DNA of 34,121 nucleotides from a virus: IMG/VR virus record IMGVR_UViG_3300002835_000620, positions 1 to 34,121 of that record; one strand, written 5' to 3'. The notes beneath the pieces were generated by a model. That model searched no databases. It was not told the origin of the DNA and saw only the letters and a program-made list of their open reading frames with translations. A program made the position numbers and the translations under genes. Positions 9,083 to 18,100 of this stretch are shown here, piece by piece (the first letter of the stretch is position 1; each line of letters begins with the position of its first letter).

Positions 9083-9095
9083 ATGGGATATCTAA
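9051..9095 (-). other. Candidate programmed +1 (or -2) frameshift window joining the gp26-like gene to the 76-aa ORF
   Basis: The downstream frame opens after TAG near 9095 and the upstream frame stops with TGA at 9051-9053. Between them, in the upstream frame, lie TTT GGG GTT and AGC TTT TTT TAC. The seven-T run (9071-9065) and the GGGG run both permit re-pairing by one base. The second ORF has no ATG at its start. Shifting on TTT would give ...VSFF-TLPIDYKTT..., a fusion of about 334 residues. Confidence 0.5.
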
Positions 9096-9842
9096 CGCCT
9101 CCGTTTCGCCTGTTATATCTGATGTAAATTCGAATTTTAAGTCTAAATCTGGACTAATTTCTCTAACATATTTTCTAAATGCTTTTGTATCTAATGCTAA
9201 AAATCCATTTTGAATCCATTTGTTAATAAATCCACCATCCTTATTACCATCTACTGATAAAATCATATATCTAAACCGAGTAGTTACATCAAAAGATGTT
9301 GTGTTTTTTGTTTTATTTACTCTTTCCAATGCTTGATTATCTTTATTAATATCCTGCTCATCACCATGCGTTAATAACTTAAATTCAATTACCTTTTTAC
9401 TTTGTGGTAATGTAAATTTGTACACATTTTCGGCGTTTAATACAGATTCATCAACATCTTTTGTTTGTACTTTTGATAAATCAATTGTAACTTCTTGCTT
9501 TTCGGATGTAAATGGGTCAGTAATTTCAACCGTATAATCAGCCCCATATCCTAAAATACGAGTAGCCAATAGAATTGCGTTTTTATCACCAATGAAAATA
9601 TCATTTATATTTACACCAGGTTCAACAACAACCGATTCAAATAACTTATCTAACACAATACCTTTTTTAATTAAATTTTGAGATGCTAAGATATCTTCTT
9701 CTCTTGCTGTCATATATTTTATTTCAACCGTTCCTTTACTCAAAGGGTTATCTTTTGAATATACCAATCCTCTTGATGGTAATTCTATAATTTCGGTTGG
9801 AAATTCAAATTTACTTGTAGTTGCATTTGCACTTTCTGCCAT
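9051..9842 (-). CDS. T4 gp26-like baseplate hub / tail assembly protein
   Basis: A 263-residue protein. Residues 12-85 read FEFPTEIIELPSRGLVYSKD, then a G-x-x-EIKYMTAREEDILASQ segment and LDKLFESVV, the signature of the T4 base-plate family that includes gp26 (PF12322). Later ILLATRILGYGADYTVEI and ITGETEALDIPFGVSFF fit the same family. It sits between tube and tape measure, where most tailed phages encode the two tail assembly chaperones, with the second one made by frameshifting. The last 32 bases overlap a further ORF in the +1/-2 frame. It may therefore act as the chaperone G-equivalent rather than as a baseplate part; the sequence alone cannot separate the two. Confidence 0.85.
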   Translation of the reverse strand: MAESANATTSKFEFPTEIIELPSRGLVYSKDNPLSKGTVEIKYMTAREEDILASQNLIKKGIVLDKLFESVVVEPGVNINDIFIGDKNAILLATRILGYGADYTVEITDPFTSEKQEVTIDLSKVQTKDVDESVLNAENVYKFTLPQSKKVIEFKLLTHGDEQDINKDNQALERVNKTKNTTSFDVTTRFRYMILSVDGNKDGGFINKWIQNGFLALDTKAFRKYVREISPDLDLKFEFTSDITGETEALDIPFGVSFFYPAN

Positions 9843-9870
9843 AACTTTAATAATTTAGTTTTATATATAT

Positions 9871-9878
9871 ATAAATAC
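9871..9878 (-). promoter_or_regulatory. GTATTTAT, one-mismatch copy of the motif, before the gp26-like gene
   Basis: Differs from ATATTTAT only at the first base. It lies 28 bases before the ATG at 9842 and 25 bases beyond the tube terminator, then continues into ATATATATAAAA. Confidence 0.5.
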
Positions 9879-9902
9879 ATCAAAATAAAAAAATTAGAAA
9901 TA

Positions 9903-9934
9903 AAAAAGGGATAACCTTTCGGAAATCCCTTTTT
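9903..9934 (-). terminator. Rho-independent terminator after the tail tube gene
   Basis: On the coding strand AAAAAGGGAT pairs with ATCCCTTTTT (10 bp), closed inside by CC-GAAA-GG across a TT/TT internal loop, and runs into a T tract. It starts 20 bases after the tube stop. The A/T flanks would let it work in both directions. Confidence 0.85.
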
Positions 9935-9953
9935 AATATTGTAGTAGATATTA

Positions 9954-10445
9954 TTAATATTCCAAAATAGCGTAATCGTAAGCTATTTCTAATGTAATAT
10001 CGGCAGGGTCAGTAGCGTTTGACCAATCCAAGTCTCCAAAATTTGCATTTACTATAAATGCTCCTTTAAGAGTCCATTGTTCAATTACATCACCAACAGG
10101 TCCTAACATTTTACAAGTTATATCTTTTTTGTAAAAATCAGCATAACCTCTTCTACCAGTGATTGATTCGTGTCCTAAACGTACCCACTCCATTACAGCT
10201 TGAGCCGCAGATGGAACAATAGGGTCAATAAGTGTAAATGTTACGTTAGACCACTCACCCTTTCCTTGCAACTTTCTTTTTATATTAATATGGTCTAATG
10301 TTACCGTTTCAAATGCAATAGTCGGTCTTTGCGCCACTTTAATAGTATATGCTTGAAGCCCGTCTACATCAATTGTAAAACGATGCTTCATTTTAGGTTC
10401 GAAGTTCGTATAGAACATCTTGTCAAACTCTAGTATCTCTGCCAT
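9954..10445 (-). CDS. Tail tube protein, T4 gp19-like
   Basis: A 163-residue protein, the same length as T4 gp19. MAEILEFDKMFYTNFEPKMK and HRFTIDVDGLQAYTIKVAQR begin the family's beta-barrel. KLQGKGEWSNVTFTLIDP and the end WSNATDPADITLEIAYDYA match the strand pattern of hexameric tube subunits. It stacks as rings inside the sheath around the tape measure. It is encoded immediately after the sheath, the usual order, but appears to be its own unit: an ATATTTAT motif before it and a strong hairpin after its stop. The leader is A-rich (AAAAAAAAATG) with no Shine-Dalgarno match. Confidence 0.96.
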   Translation of the reverse strand: MAEILEFDKMFYTNFEPKMKHRFTIDVDGLQAYTIKVAQRPTIAFETVTLDHINIKRKLQGKGEWSNVTFTLIDPIVPSAAQAVMEWVRLGHESITGRRGYADFYKKDITCKMLGPVGDVIEQWTLKGAFIVNANFGDLDWSNATDPADITLEIAYDYAILEY

Positions 10446-10472
10446 TTTTTTTTAATTTCTATTTTGTTATTA

Positions 10473-10480
10473 ATAAATAT
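10473..10480 (-). promoter_or_regulatory. ATATTTAT motif before the tail tube gene
   Basis: Exact ATATTTAT on the coding strand, 27 bases before the tube ATG, in the 57-base gap after the sheath gene. A separate tube promoter would suit its high copy number. Confidence 0.55.
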
Positions 10481-10502
10481 TGGTTTTTCGTTTTTTTCTT
10501 AA

Positions 10503-12821
10503 TTAAGCGTTAAACGATGCTCCAGTTGGTAAGATGTTGAAATCAATTACGATGAATTCAGCTGTCTTAGCCGGTTGTAAAAATATTTGTCCTGCTAATA
10601 CATTTCTATCTATTACATCAGGAGTATTGTTAGTTTCATCCATCACTACTTTGAATGCGTATAAACCTTGTCTTTGTTGAATTGCTTCGAAATAAGGGTT
10701 TACAGTGTTTAAGAATCTATTTCTAGTCGTTGTAGTGTTTTGTTCAAACAATAGGTAACGAGACGTAGATGCGATGAATTTCTTAACAGTGATTAATAAT
10801 CTTCTTACGTTGATTCTATCCAATGCTGATGCTTTATCTTGCAATGTCTTCTGTCCGAATGCTACAATACCTTGTCCAGGGAATGAAGCGATTGGATTAA
10901 CTTTGTTTTCGTATAAAGTATCTCTTTCAGAATGTGTTAATCTATTCAATACACTAATTGCTCCAGTGATACCACCTCTATTTAAACCAGCAGGTGCGAA
11001 CCATTCTGCTGCCAATCTATCATTAGCTGCAAACACTCCAGGTAATAATACTGAAGGTGGAACACTCATTATTTTATTATTATTATTGTCAATTGTCTTA
11101 ACCCAAGGGTAGTAAGTTGCTACATAGTTTGAATCTACTGAATTAGATTGTAAAGTAGTATCTGCTATATCGGAATCAGCTTCACTAAAGTCAGCTATGT
11201 AGAATGTATCTTGTCTATCTTCAACCATATCAATAACCTTAGTAGTTACCGATGGGTGTAGAGAACGAATGATACCAGGAGTTACAACTAAGTTAATATC
11301 ATACTCATCCGGATTAGATACAGCGTTTATTGCTTTGAAATATGCAGTTGTACCAGATGATGCTCCATTTGAACAATCAAATCCTTGCGTATTTTGTTGA
11401 GTGATATCAGTTCCAAGTGCTTTAGCTACCGTTGGGTTCATACCATCGTATCCACCTTGCAATGCTAATACAAACTGTCTTTTAACCATATCTGCCGAAT
11501 TTGAGCCCGTCATTTGATAATTTAATTGAGAATCAAACGCAAATGTTACGTTAGAACCAGTTTGTGCATTTGCAGGAAGTGGTTTTAAATATTGTTTGTT
11601 ATCAATTGCCACACCAACAGTTTCAAAATCAAATCCAGAATAATATAATGGAGATGATGATGTATTTCCAGTTGAGCTTGTTTGTAATGTTATAGCAGGT
11701 ACTAATAACGATTCTGCAGCATTTGTTGCTGTAATTGGGTTTGTATATGCCCCATGTCCAAAAGGTGCTGCTGATATAGGGAATGAACCCTGAGCTGCTA
11801 CTTCAACTCTAATATATTTTGAACGATTTTGGTAATCACCATTTTCAGTAATTTTACCATCTTGATTTAATGTAATAAATCTATCACCAATTCTTCTTGC
11901 AATATAATTTGTAGAAGCAGGGTCTAAGTTTACATTATTAAATGTTTCAAAAACTACTTTTCTTTTATCAGTATCAGAGTATGAACGAACAGTTACAGTA
12001 AATGTTGAATAATCCGTTGCTCCATCTTCGCCAGCTGCCTTAACATTAGAGATACCAATTTTAAATTTAGTATTATAAACATTACCATGTCCTAATGTGT
12101 GGAAACTGAATAGAGGATATCTAACACCACTAATATCTTGAGATACTACAAATGGTGTTGATGCTACACTTGCCTCATATGCATAATCTTGAGTTGGTAA
12201 TACAACTCTAGTTATTACAATGTTATTTCCAGCAGAACCTGTGTAGAATGATGCCAAATTCTCAAAATAAGAATGTACATATGCTGCTTTACTTCCAAAT
12301 GGTGATTCACCAAATACATCAGCTAAATCGTTTGTTGCGGTTGGTAATATTGATGCGGATACGTTTGTACCAGCAACCAATGCATTGATTACAAAAGAAC
12401 CATCTAATGCATCATTACTAACTATACTTGCTCCAGTAAATCCAACACCCTCATCACCAGCTGCAGTTGAGTGTAATACACCAATTAGTTTAGTTCCTAC
12501 TGATTGTGCCGATGAACCAGAAGCAAATATTGCTAAAGGTGCTACTTGAGAATATCCAGCAGTACCAGCTACCCTTACAATAGTTGCTGAACCAGCTTCT
12601 CTAAGGTAGTTTTGTACTGCATATTCAGTATAATATGTCCCATCAGGTGTACCGAAGATATCTTCAAATTCTGATTGAGTTCTTACAATCGTTGGTACGA
12701 ATGCCGGTCCTTGCTTAAAAGGTCCTATAAATGCTGCTCCGATTTCACCGATTCCTTGCGCTAAGAAGGATAAATCGTTTTCTCTTGTGAATACACCGGG
12801 TGATACAATTCTTTCTGCCAT
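10503..12821 (-). CDS. Tail sheath protein, T4 gp18-like
   Basis: The contractile sheath subunit, 772 residues (T4 gp18 is of similar size). The N-terminus SPGVFTRENDLSFLAQGIGE and IGAAFIGPFKQGPAFVPTIV is the typical start of myovirus sheath proteins. The central region is the variable, protease-resistant outer part. The C-terminal ~260 residues contain WVKTIDNNNNKIMSVPPSV, GVFAANDRLAAEWFAPAG, LNRGGITGA, INVRRLLITVKKFI and the closing EFIVIDFNILPTGASF, the conserved core and C-terminal arm that interlock neighbouring subunits. In the virion it surrounds the tube and drives contraction. It has its own leader (ATATTTAT 59 bases upstream); GAGATAAAAAA precedes the ATG. Confidence 0.97.
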   Translation of the reverse strand: MAERIVSPGVFTRENDLSFLAQGIGEIGAAFIGPFKQGPAFVPTIVRTQSEFEDIFGTPDGTYYTEYAVQNYLREAGSATIVRVAGTAGYSQVAPLAIFASGSSAQSVGTKLIGVLHSTAAGDEGVGFTGASIVSNDALDGSFVINALVAGTNVSASILPTATNDLADVFGESPFGSKAAYVHSYFENLASFYTGSAGNNIVITRVVLPTQDYAYEASVASTPFVVSQDISGVRYPLFSFHTLGHGNVYNTKFKIGISNVKAAGEDGATDYSTFTVTVRSYSDTDKRKVVFETFNNVNLDPASTNYIARRIGDRFITLNQDGKITENGDYQNRSKYIRVEVAAQGSFPISAAPFGHGAYTNPITATNAAESLLVPAITLQTSSTGNTSSSPLYYSGFDFETVGVAIDNKQYLKPLPANAQTGSNVTFAFDSQLNYQMTGSNSADMVKRQFVLALQGGYDGMNPTVAKALGTDITQQNTQGFDCSNGASSGTTAYFKAINAVSNPDEYDINLVVTPGIIRSLHPSVTTKVIDMVEDRQDTFYIADFSEADSDIADTTLQSNSVDSNYVATYYPWVKTIDNNNNKIMSVPPSVLLPGVFAANDRLAAEWFAPAGLNRGGITGAISVLNRLTHSERDTLYENKVNPIASFPGQGIVAFGQKTLQDKASALDRINVRRLLITVKKFIASTSRYLLFEQNTTTTRNRFLNTVNPYFEAIQQRQGLYAFKVVMDETNNTPDVIDRNVLAGQIFLQPAKTAEFIVIDFNILPTGASFNA

Positions 12822-12880
12822 TTTTTTATCTCTAAAATTCTATGTTTGTTATTTTGTAAAAAGTATTCCAATTTACACAT

Positions 12881-12888
12881 ATAAATAT
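12881..12888 (-). promoter_or_regulatory. ATATTTAT motif before the sheath gene
   Basis: Exact ATATTTAT on the coding strand, 59 bases before the sheath ATG, within the longest gap of the window. The spacing is longer than at most sites, giving room for a longer leader. Confidence 0.5.
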
Positions 12889-12898
12889 AAACAAAATA

Positions 12899-12936
12899 CC
12901 CAAAACATAAATTTTATATTAAAAATATATTTTGGG
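12899..12936 (-). terminator. Weak hairpin after the small-protein cluster
   Basis: On the coding strand CCCAAAA (12936-12930) pairs with TTTTGGG (12905-12899) around an AT-rich loop that can itself pair (ATTTTT with AAAAT). It is followed by TATTTTGTTT. The stem is short and the T tract impure, so this is tentative. The gap 12822-12974 otherwise holds only an ATATTTAT motif. Confidence 0.4.
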
Positions 12937-12974
12937 ATGTTTTACTATTGTTTTATTGTTTTAAATGATACCTA

Positions 12975-13406
12975 TTATGGATTAGATATACTTACAAACT
13001 CCCATCTATCACAAAATATTTCGGAAGATATACTTGCTCTCCCTGGCCAACCACCATTGCTAGGACTCTGAAACCAAAGGTCGGCTTGTCTAAATGATGT
13101 ACTCCAACCCCTATCTATATTTGCACCACTTGTCCAACTTCCAGCATTGAAACCATAAGTGTTTCCACCAGTATCAACCCATAACGCATTCCATATTGTC
13201 AATGCTGAATTAAAATCAGAAGAACCATTTGTTTGAACAAATGACATATAAGTTTTAACAATAATGTGTAGATGCGGATTTCCTCCAGAAATATTAAATC
13301 GAAGGTAAGGACCAACATTATTTTTACCGCGTGAATATACTCTCATATAAGAGTTATTATTCGATTGATTCATAATTAATCCCTGATTCCCTGTTATTCT
13401 TGCCAT
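12975..13406 (-). CDS. Small beta-sandwich-like virion protein, array copy 3
   Basis: A 143-residue protein starting MARITGNQGLIMNQSNNNSY, with YLRFNISGGNPHLHIIVKTY, TIWNALWVDTGG, FNAGSWTSGANIDRGW and a final strand EIFCDRWEFVSISNP. The SGGNP and FNAGS elements tie it to array copy 1; the SNNN leader ties it to copy 2. It closes the unit: a weak hairpin follows in the 153-base gap before the sheath gene. Function unknown; the aromatic, beta-rich composition fits a virion surface protein. Confidence 0.75.
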   Translation of the reverse strand: MARITGNQGLIMNQSNNNSYMRVYSRGKNNVGPYLRFNISGGNPHLHIIVKTYMSFVQTNGSSDFNSALTIWNALWVDTGGNTYGFNAGSWTSGANIDRGWSTSFRQADLWFQSPSNGGWPGRASISSEIFCDRWEFVSISNP

Positions 13407-13412
13407 AATTAT

Positions 13413-13874
13413 TTAATCACTAAAAACGTTTACTACTAAATTTGAAAATGACATAGTACATATATTTATCCAAACCGAACCAATTACTCCCGTAGCCATA
13501 CCACTATTTGCCCCTATAAATATAGATGCACCACCTTTTCCTACATATGGGAATAATATCCCATTACCTCCCCAACTATGCCAATCTAATCCAGAACGCA
13601 TTTCAACTTCACCATATGTTTGCATAGAAAATCTTGCAGATGCGTAAAGAATAGGTAATTCTGTTTTTGAACCTTCCGTTCTTATTGCTGCCCATCTTAA
13701 TTGTACTGATACTTCTTCTCTTGTGCCTGTTCCACCACTTTGATACATTTGTATCATATTAATATTAGACTGATACGGTGCCCAAGTTCTAGTTGAGGTA
13801 TATACTCTAGACCCCCATTGGTTGTTGTTACTACTATCTATTCTTATACCTTCGAGTGAACGTAAAACTGCCAT
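13413..13874 (-). CDS. Small beta-sandwich-like virion protein, array copy 2
   Basis: A 153-residue protein starting MAVLRSLEGIRIDSSNNNQW one base after the preceding stop. It has WAPYQSNINMIQMYQSGG, VQLRWAAIRTEGSKTEL, GLDWHSWGGNGILFPYVGKG and an end strand WINICTMSFSNLVV. Its start resembles the 143-aa protein (SSNNNQWGSRVYT against QSNNNSYMRVYS), and the RWAA strand resembles copy 1 (RWIAF). Length matches copy 1 exactly. I infer the most diverged member of the three-copy array. Function unknown. Confidence 0.75.
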   Translation of the reverse strand: MAVLRSLEGIRIDSSNNNQWGSRVYTSTRTWAPYQSNINMIQMYQSGGTGTREEVSVQLRWAAIRTEGSKTELPILYASARFSMQTYGEVEMRSGLDWHSWGGNGILFPYVGKGGASIFIGANSGMATGVIGSVWINICTMSFSNLVVNVFSD

Positions 13875-13875
13875 A

Positions 13876-14337
13876 TTATACGCAATATAATGTTATTAAA
13901 TCTATCCTTTCACTATATACCATCACACGATGTATAGTAGTTGATACTCCAGCTGCACTTGACGCTCTCCACGTTATTGTTCTATTTCCTACATCCCAAT
14001 AAGACCAATCTGTACTACCAGCATTAAATTCTAGTTGATATGCAACAAAATTTGCAGCACCATTACCTGTTGGGTTATCAATATTACCATTTGATTGAAC
14101 TCTCCATCCATGCGCAAAAGCTATCCATCGTATATCAGCCCCATTATTATGGGTAACAGTTTCCTCTTGTAGTGTTGAAAAATAAAATTCAGGATTTCCA
14201 CCGGATACTTCTAATCTTAAACTACCAACAGTTTGATATGAACCTCCATTACTTTTTCCACAAACACATTCTTTCCATCCGCGTGTTGCAGATTGGGTAC
14301 GTGTAATACCGTGTAATTGTCTGTTTAATAATCTCAT
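13876..14337 (-). CDS. Small beta-sandwich-like virion protein, array copy 1
   Basis: A 153-residue protein: RLLNRQLHGITRTQSATRGW at the start, LRLEVSGGNPEFYFSTLQEE in the middle, IRWIAFAHGW, then FNAGSTDWSYWDVGNRTITW and an end strand VYSERIDLITLYCV. The pattern is rich in aromatic residues and beta strands. It shares the SGGNP strand, a [SN]-W-T/S turn and the final [CS]-[DE]-R strand with the 143-aa protein at 12975-13406, and more loosely with its neighbour. The three are probably paralogues that arose by tandem duplication, perhaps fibre-tip or tail decoration proteins. Function unknown. Confidence 0.75.
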   Translation of the reverse strand: MRLLNRQLHGITRTQSATRGWKECVCGKSNGGSYQTVGSLRLEVSGGNPEFYFSTLQEETVTHNNGADIRWIAFAHGWRVQSNGNIDNPTGNGAANFVAYQLEFNAGSTDWSYWDVGNRTITWRASSAAGVSTTIHRVMVYSERIDLITLYCV

Positions 14338-14340
14338 AGT

Positions 14341-14697
14341 TTATGGTATAATTGGGTCTTGCGTTTCCATTAAGGTAGGCAAACCATTCCATGCTACATA
14401 TTCTCTATTAGTAAATTGTTCATTAATAGCTCTTCTTAAACTAGCCTTTACATTAGCCATAGGTTCGCAGTTTTCTACCCAACTTATAATTTCTTCTTCG
14501 GTTAGTTCATCGTAGGGTTTAAAGTTTTCAACATTTGGTGTATCAACCGGCACATCTGCTAATGCCCAATCAAACTTTGGTAATCCTGCAATTTCCGCAC
14601 TAACAATAAAATCAGCACTTACTACAATATCCTCCAATCCATCAAATGATTTTACTTTCTTGATTCCAACAAGTGTGTATGAATAATTTATTTGCAT
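14341..14697 (-). CDS. Small phage protein with a GIKK / YxxLTExxxxxWV fold (copy 2)
   Basis: A 118-residue protein starting MQINYSYTLVGIKKVKS, with FKPYDELTEEEIISWVENC and a helix AINEQF near the end. It is clearly related to the preceding 132-aa protein but diverged; this copy is more acidic. A 6-base gap separates the two genes and 3 bases separate it from the next. Function unknown. Candidates, all inference, are a chaperone for the following beta proteins or a minor tail component. Confidence 0.75.
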   Translation of the reverse strand: MQINYSYTLVGIKKVKSFDGLEDIVVSADFIVSAEIAGLPKFDWALADVPVDTPNVENFKPYDELTEEEIISWVENCEPMANVKASLRRAINEQFTNREYVAWNGLPTLMETQDPIIP

Positions 14698-14703
14698 ATT
14701 TTA

Positions 14704-15102
14704 TTAATTAGTTGGTGTTAGTGGTTGTGGTGTTACACTAGAACCGCTTGTTGGTGACCATGGTAAATTAACATCACTAACTTCCGCAATAGACAATTTA
14801 CTTCTATTGATTTGTTTATCCATTTGTCCTTGAATATGGTCCCAATAATTTGTTACAGCCGAACTACTTACCGTATGTTTAATCCACCCTAATACTTGAG
14901 TTTCAGTTAAATTAGCATATTCAATGAAACTACCCGTATCAATTGTTTTTAAATCAAATGGAGTTGCTCCACTAAATTCACCAGTATTTCCATCCATATC
15001 GGTACAAATCACTTTCCATCTAGTTCCAATAACAGCATCATTGATACTATCGGAAGTTGCTTTTTTAATACCTGTTACAGACCATTCGTAGGTATATCCC
15101 AT
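14704..15102 (-). CDS. Small phage protein with a GIKK / YxxLTExxxxxWI fold (copy 1)
   Basis: A 132-residue protein: N-terminal YEWSVTGIKKATSDSINDAV, a middle EFSGATPFDL, then FIEYANLTETQVLGWIKHTV and a basic helix (QMDKQINRSK). The C-terminus is a Pro/Ser/Thr tail (SVTPQPLTPTN). It is a paralogue of the next gene: both share Y-x-[WY]-x-[VL]-x-GIKK, an F-x-x-Y-x-x-LTE segment, and a helix before the C-terminal tail. This domain organisation recurs near fibre genes in T4-like phages, but I do not know its role. First gene of a tightly packed five-gene unit. Confidence 0.75.
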   Translation of the reverse strand: MGYTYEWSVTGIKKATSDSINDAVIGTRWKVICTDMDGNTGEFSGATPFDLKTIDTGSFIEYANLTETQVLGWIKHTVSSSAVTNYWDHIQGQMDKQINRSKLSIAEVSDVNLPWSPTSGSSVTPQPLTPTN

Positions 15103-15126
15103 AATTTTATTCGTTTATTATATATT

Positions 15127-15134
15127 ATAAATAT
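15127..15134 (-). promoter_or_regulatory. ATATTTAT motif before the five-gene small-protein cluster
   Basis: Exact ATATTTAT on the coding strand, 24 bases before the ATG at 15102, in a 59-base gap after the fibre gene. Promoter role inferred. Confidence 0.55.
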
Positions 15135-15161
15135 AGTTATTTTTTATTTTTATTGTAAACA

Positions 15162-18100
15162 TTACTTACCCAATAATGCCTTTAATTCATTTATTTGTTG
15201 TTGTTGTTCTTTTATTGCCTCAATTAGTAATGCCGTTATTCTTCCATAAGATACCGAATCTGCTTCTCCAGATTTTGTAAAGTTAATAATTTCAGGAACA
15301 ATATCTGCAACTTCTTCCGCAATTACACCAATTTCAGTATCATCCGAACCTTTTCTATTGTAAGTTACACCTCTTAATAATAATACTTTATCCAATGATT
15401 TATTTAAACTAACTACATTTTCTTTATATCTAATAGATGATGTTTCTGTCAATGATATACAATTCAGTACATTTAAGTTTGTTGTACCATCCGGGTCACA
15501 ATAATACCCACTATTATTTGAATCATAAATTATAGTTGACCAGAATACACCTGAACTTTCGTTCAAGCCATACATTGCTATTTTATACCAAGCACGTTTT
15601 GTATTCCAATAAGATGTATGCCATAAACCTTGAATAGGTCCACCAACTATTTGGATACCATATCCGTTATTATACCCAGCTACATAGTGATGGGCCTGAA
15701 CACCTACATAGTGAGATGTATCACCAGGAGAGTTTGGAATACCACCCCAAGTATCAATAAATCCAGACCCCCAACCAAATGCAGAAATAAAATCGGTTGT
15801 ACCCCAACCCATTGTACCTACCCAATAGTTAGAATCTCCAGTATAATCGTTTCTTCTAAAGTTACCTTTGGCTGTCAAACCAATTCTCATTTTAGAGTAA
15901 TCATCAGTTCCTTGCCATCTAGTAGTACCATTTCCATCAAAATAGAATCCGGTATCACTTCTGTCATAAAATATAGCTGAGCGAATATCTCCCGTATTAA
16001 TGTATGAACCATCGTTTACGGTTAATGGTACGTTAAAGTAAAAATTAGGTCTATCAGTGTACATGTGTGCATGTCCACTATTCGCAGGTCCAAACCAAAT
16101 ATATCCATCATTTGTTCTAAATCTAACTCCCCATGTACTTTCCCCATCAAATCTACCAGTATTAGTTGATGTACCAAATCTTAGTTGATTAAATATAGAT
16201 GTAGATAACGGGTCTGCGTAATATCCAGTATTATCTCTATCATAAAATATTGGTGCTCTCATCGAATCTCTAGCAAACATATTACCAGAAGTATCTATAC
16301 CACCAACCGTTTGACCTGCAGCTTCCGAATAAAAATGGAAAGATTCAGTTCCCACTAATTGCGATGTTACTCTTTTACCAACATACCAACCACTACCACT
16401 ACCACCATTATAACGAACCATAGCTTCGTATCCATTTCCTGGATTGATATAAAGGTATTTGTTTGATGCACCGGTAATAGTTAAATCCCAAAGAACAGAT
16501 GTTGAACGAGGGTCTGTATAATAACCGGTATCGTTACTATCGTAGAATATTGGTGCTCTTAATGAGTTACCACCCGTTGCGTAATTGTTAAATAATACAG
16601 TATTGTTTGGATACAACTCCATATTAGTAACTCTAGTACCAGATGTGTTAGTATTGTAGAAATATATATCCCCAGATGAAGCGAATCTCATATAACCTTG
16701 TCCAAACGAAGTATTTAGTCTACCAAATCCAGAAGGAGAACCACCATCGTTTGTTACGTTATATCCAAATCCAGCTCCTTCCCAACTTACATTAGGTTCA
16801 GAACACCACATTTGCAGTTGTACAATACCAGTACCATTTCCATTATTTGCAGCAGGTAATCTATTAATTATTTGAGAAGTAGCATGTGCTCCACTATTTC
16901 TTATACCACCAAATAATTCGGTAAATGTTGCAGGGTCTACATAATAAGCAGTATTTGCCGAATCATAAAACGCAGTTGCATATAATCCAGTAGCGTTCCA
17001 ATATCCTAATTCAGCTCTATTATAACGATAGAAATGTAATGCTCCTCCAGCTGCACCAGCTTCAGTTTTTCTGCCACCAATACCAGCATATTCTCTAATT
17101 GTTCCACCACTATCTTTTAGTTGGAAATGTAAATTAGAACCTACTGATGTTGCTGAGTTATTGTGATTTGTTCTTGTTAAATGTAATGTACCATATGTAC
17201 CATCATCACTAAATGAAGTTCCACCTTTTCTCATATCAAACGCAACAGGTGTCGAATTTGATGTGTGCTCTAATATTACTTCATTTGCATTACTAAAGTT
17301 TATTGCATTACCAGCGTTTGTTAAATTTAATGTAGCAAATGTTGGAGAATCGGTTGTTTGAATATTTTGATTCATTAAATGAACTTCAGTTGCACCAGGA
17401 CCTGTGTTAATATTACCAGCTATTGTTAGTGTAGTACCATCAAATGTAAGATTACTTTCAACTGTTGCGTTTGGTGCAGTTCCGTTTAATGTAATTACAC
17501 CATTATCGGTTGTACCGGTTAAAGCAAGTACTCCAGACGTACCAGATGTACCAGCGCCAGATGTTCCAGACGTACCAGATGTACCAGCACCAGATGTACC
17601 ACTACTTCCAGATGAACCAGATGCGCCGGATGAACCAGATGCGCCGGATGCACCAGAAGTACCACTACTTCCACTACTTCCAGAAGAACCAGATGCGCCG
17701 GATGCACCACTACTACCACTTGTACCACGTGTACCAGACGTACCTGATGTGCCTGAAGTACCACTTGTACCAGAAGTTCCGGATGAACCAGAAGTTCCGG
17801 ATGAACCAGAAGTACCACCAGAACCAGAAGTACCAGCTGCGGCTAACCAAGCTGAACCATTATATCGATATATGTTTGTATCTGAAGTATTGTAATATAT
17901 TTGTCCAGCTTTTGTACCAACAGGATTTGTTGCGAATGCTGGAATTCTCAATGAACCACTTATATCCACCGAACCAGTAAATTCTTGTGTATCATTTGTT
18001 GCATCACCAAATTTATTTGAACCAGATGAGTAAATTAAAGATGATGAAATAAATTGTACTAATATTTGTTGTGCTCGGATTGTACCACCAACAGTTAAGT

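Noticed and set aside
12787-13071. Plus-strand open frame across the gap between sheath and the beta-protein array
   Set aside because: It mostly overlaps the ends of two minus-strand genes and a gap of AT-rich sequence. Composition is that of non-coding DNA, with no supporting start context.
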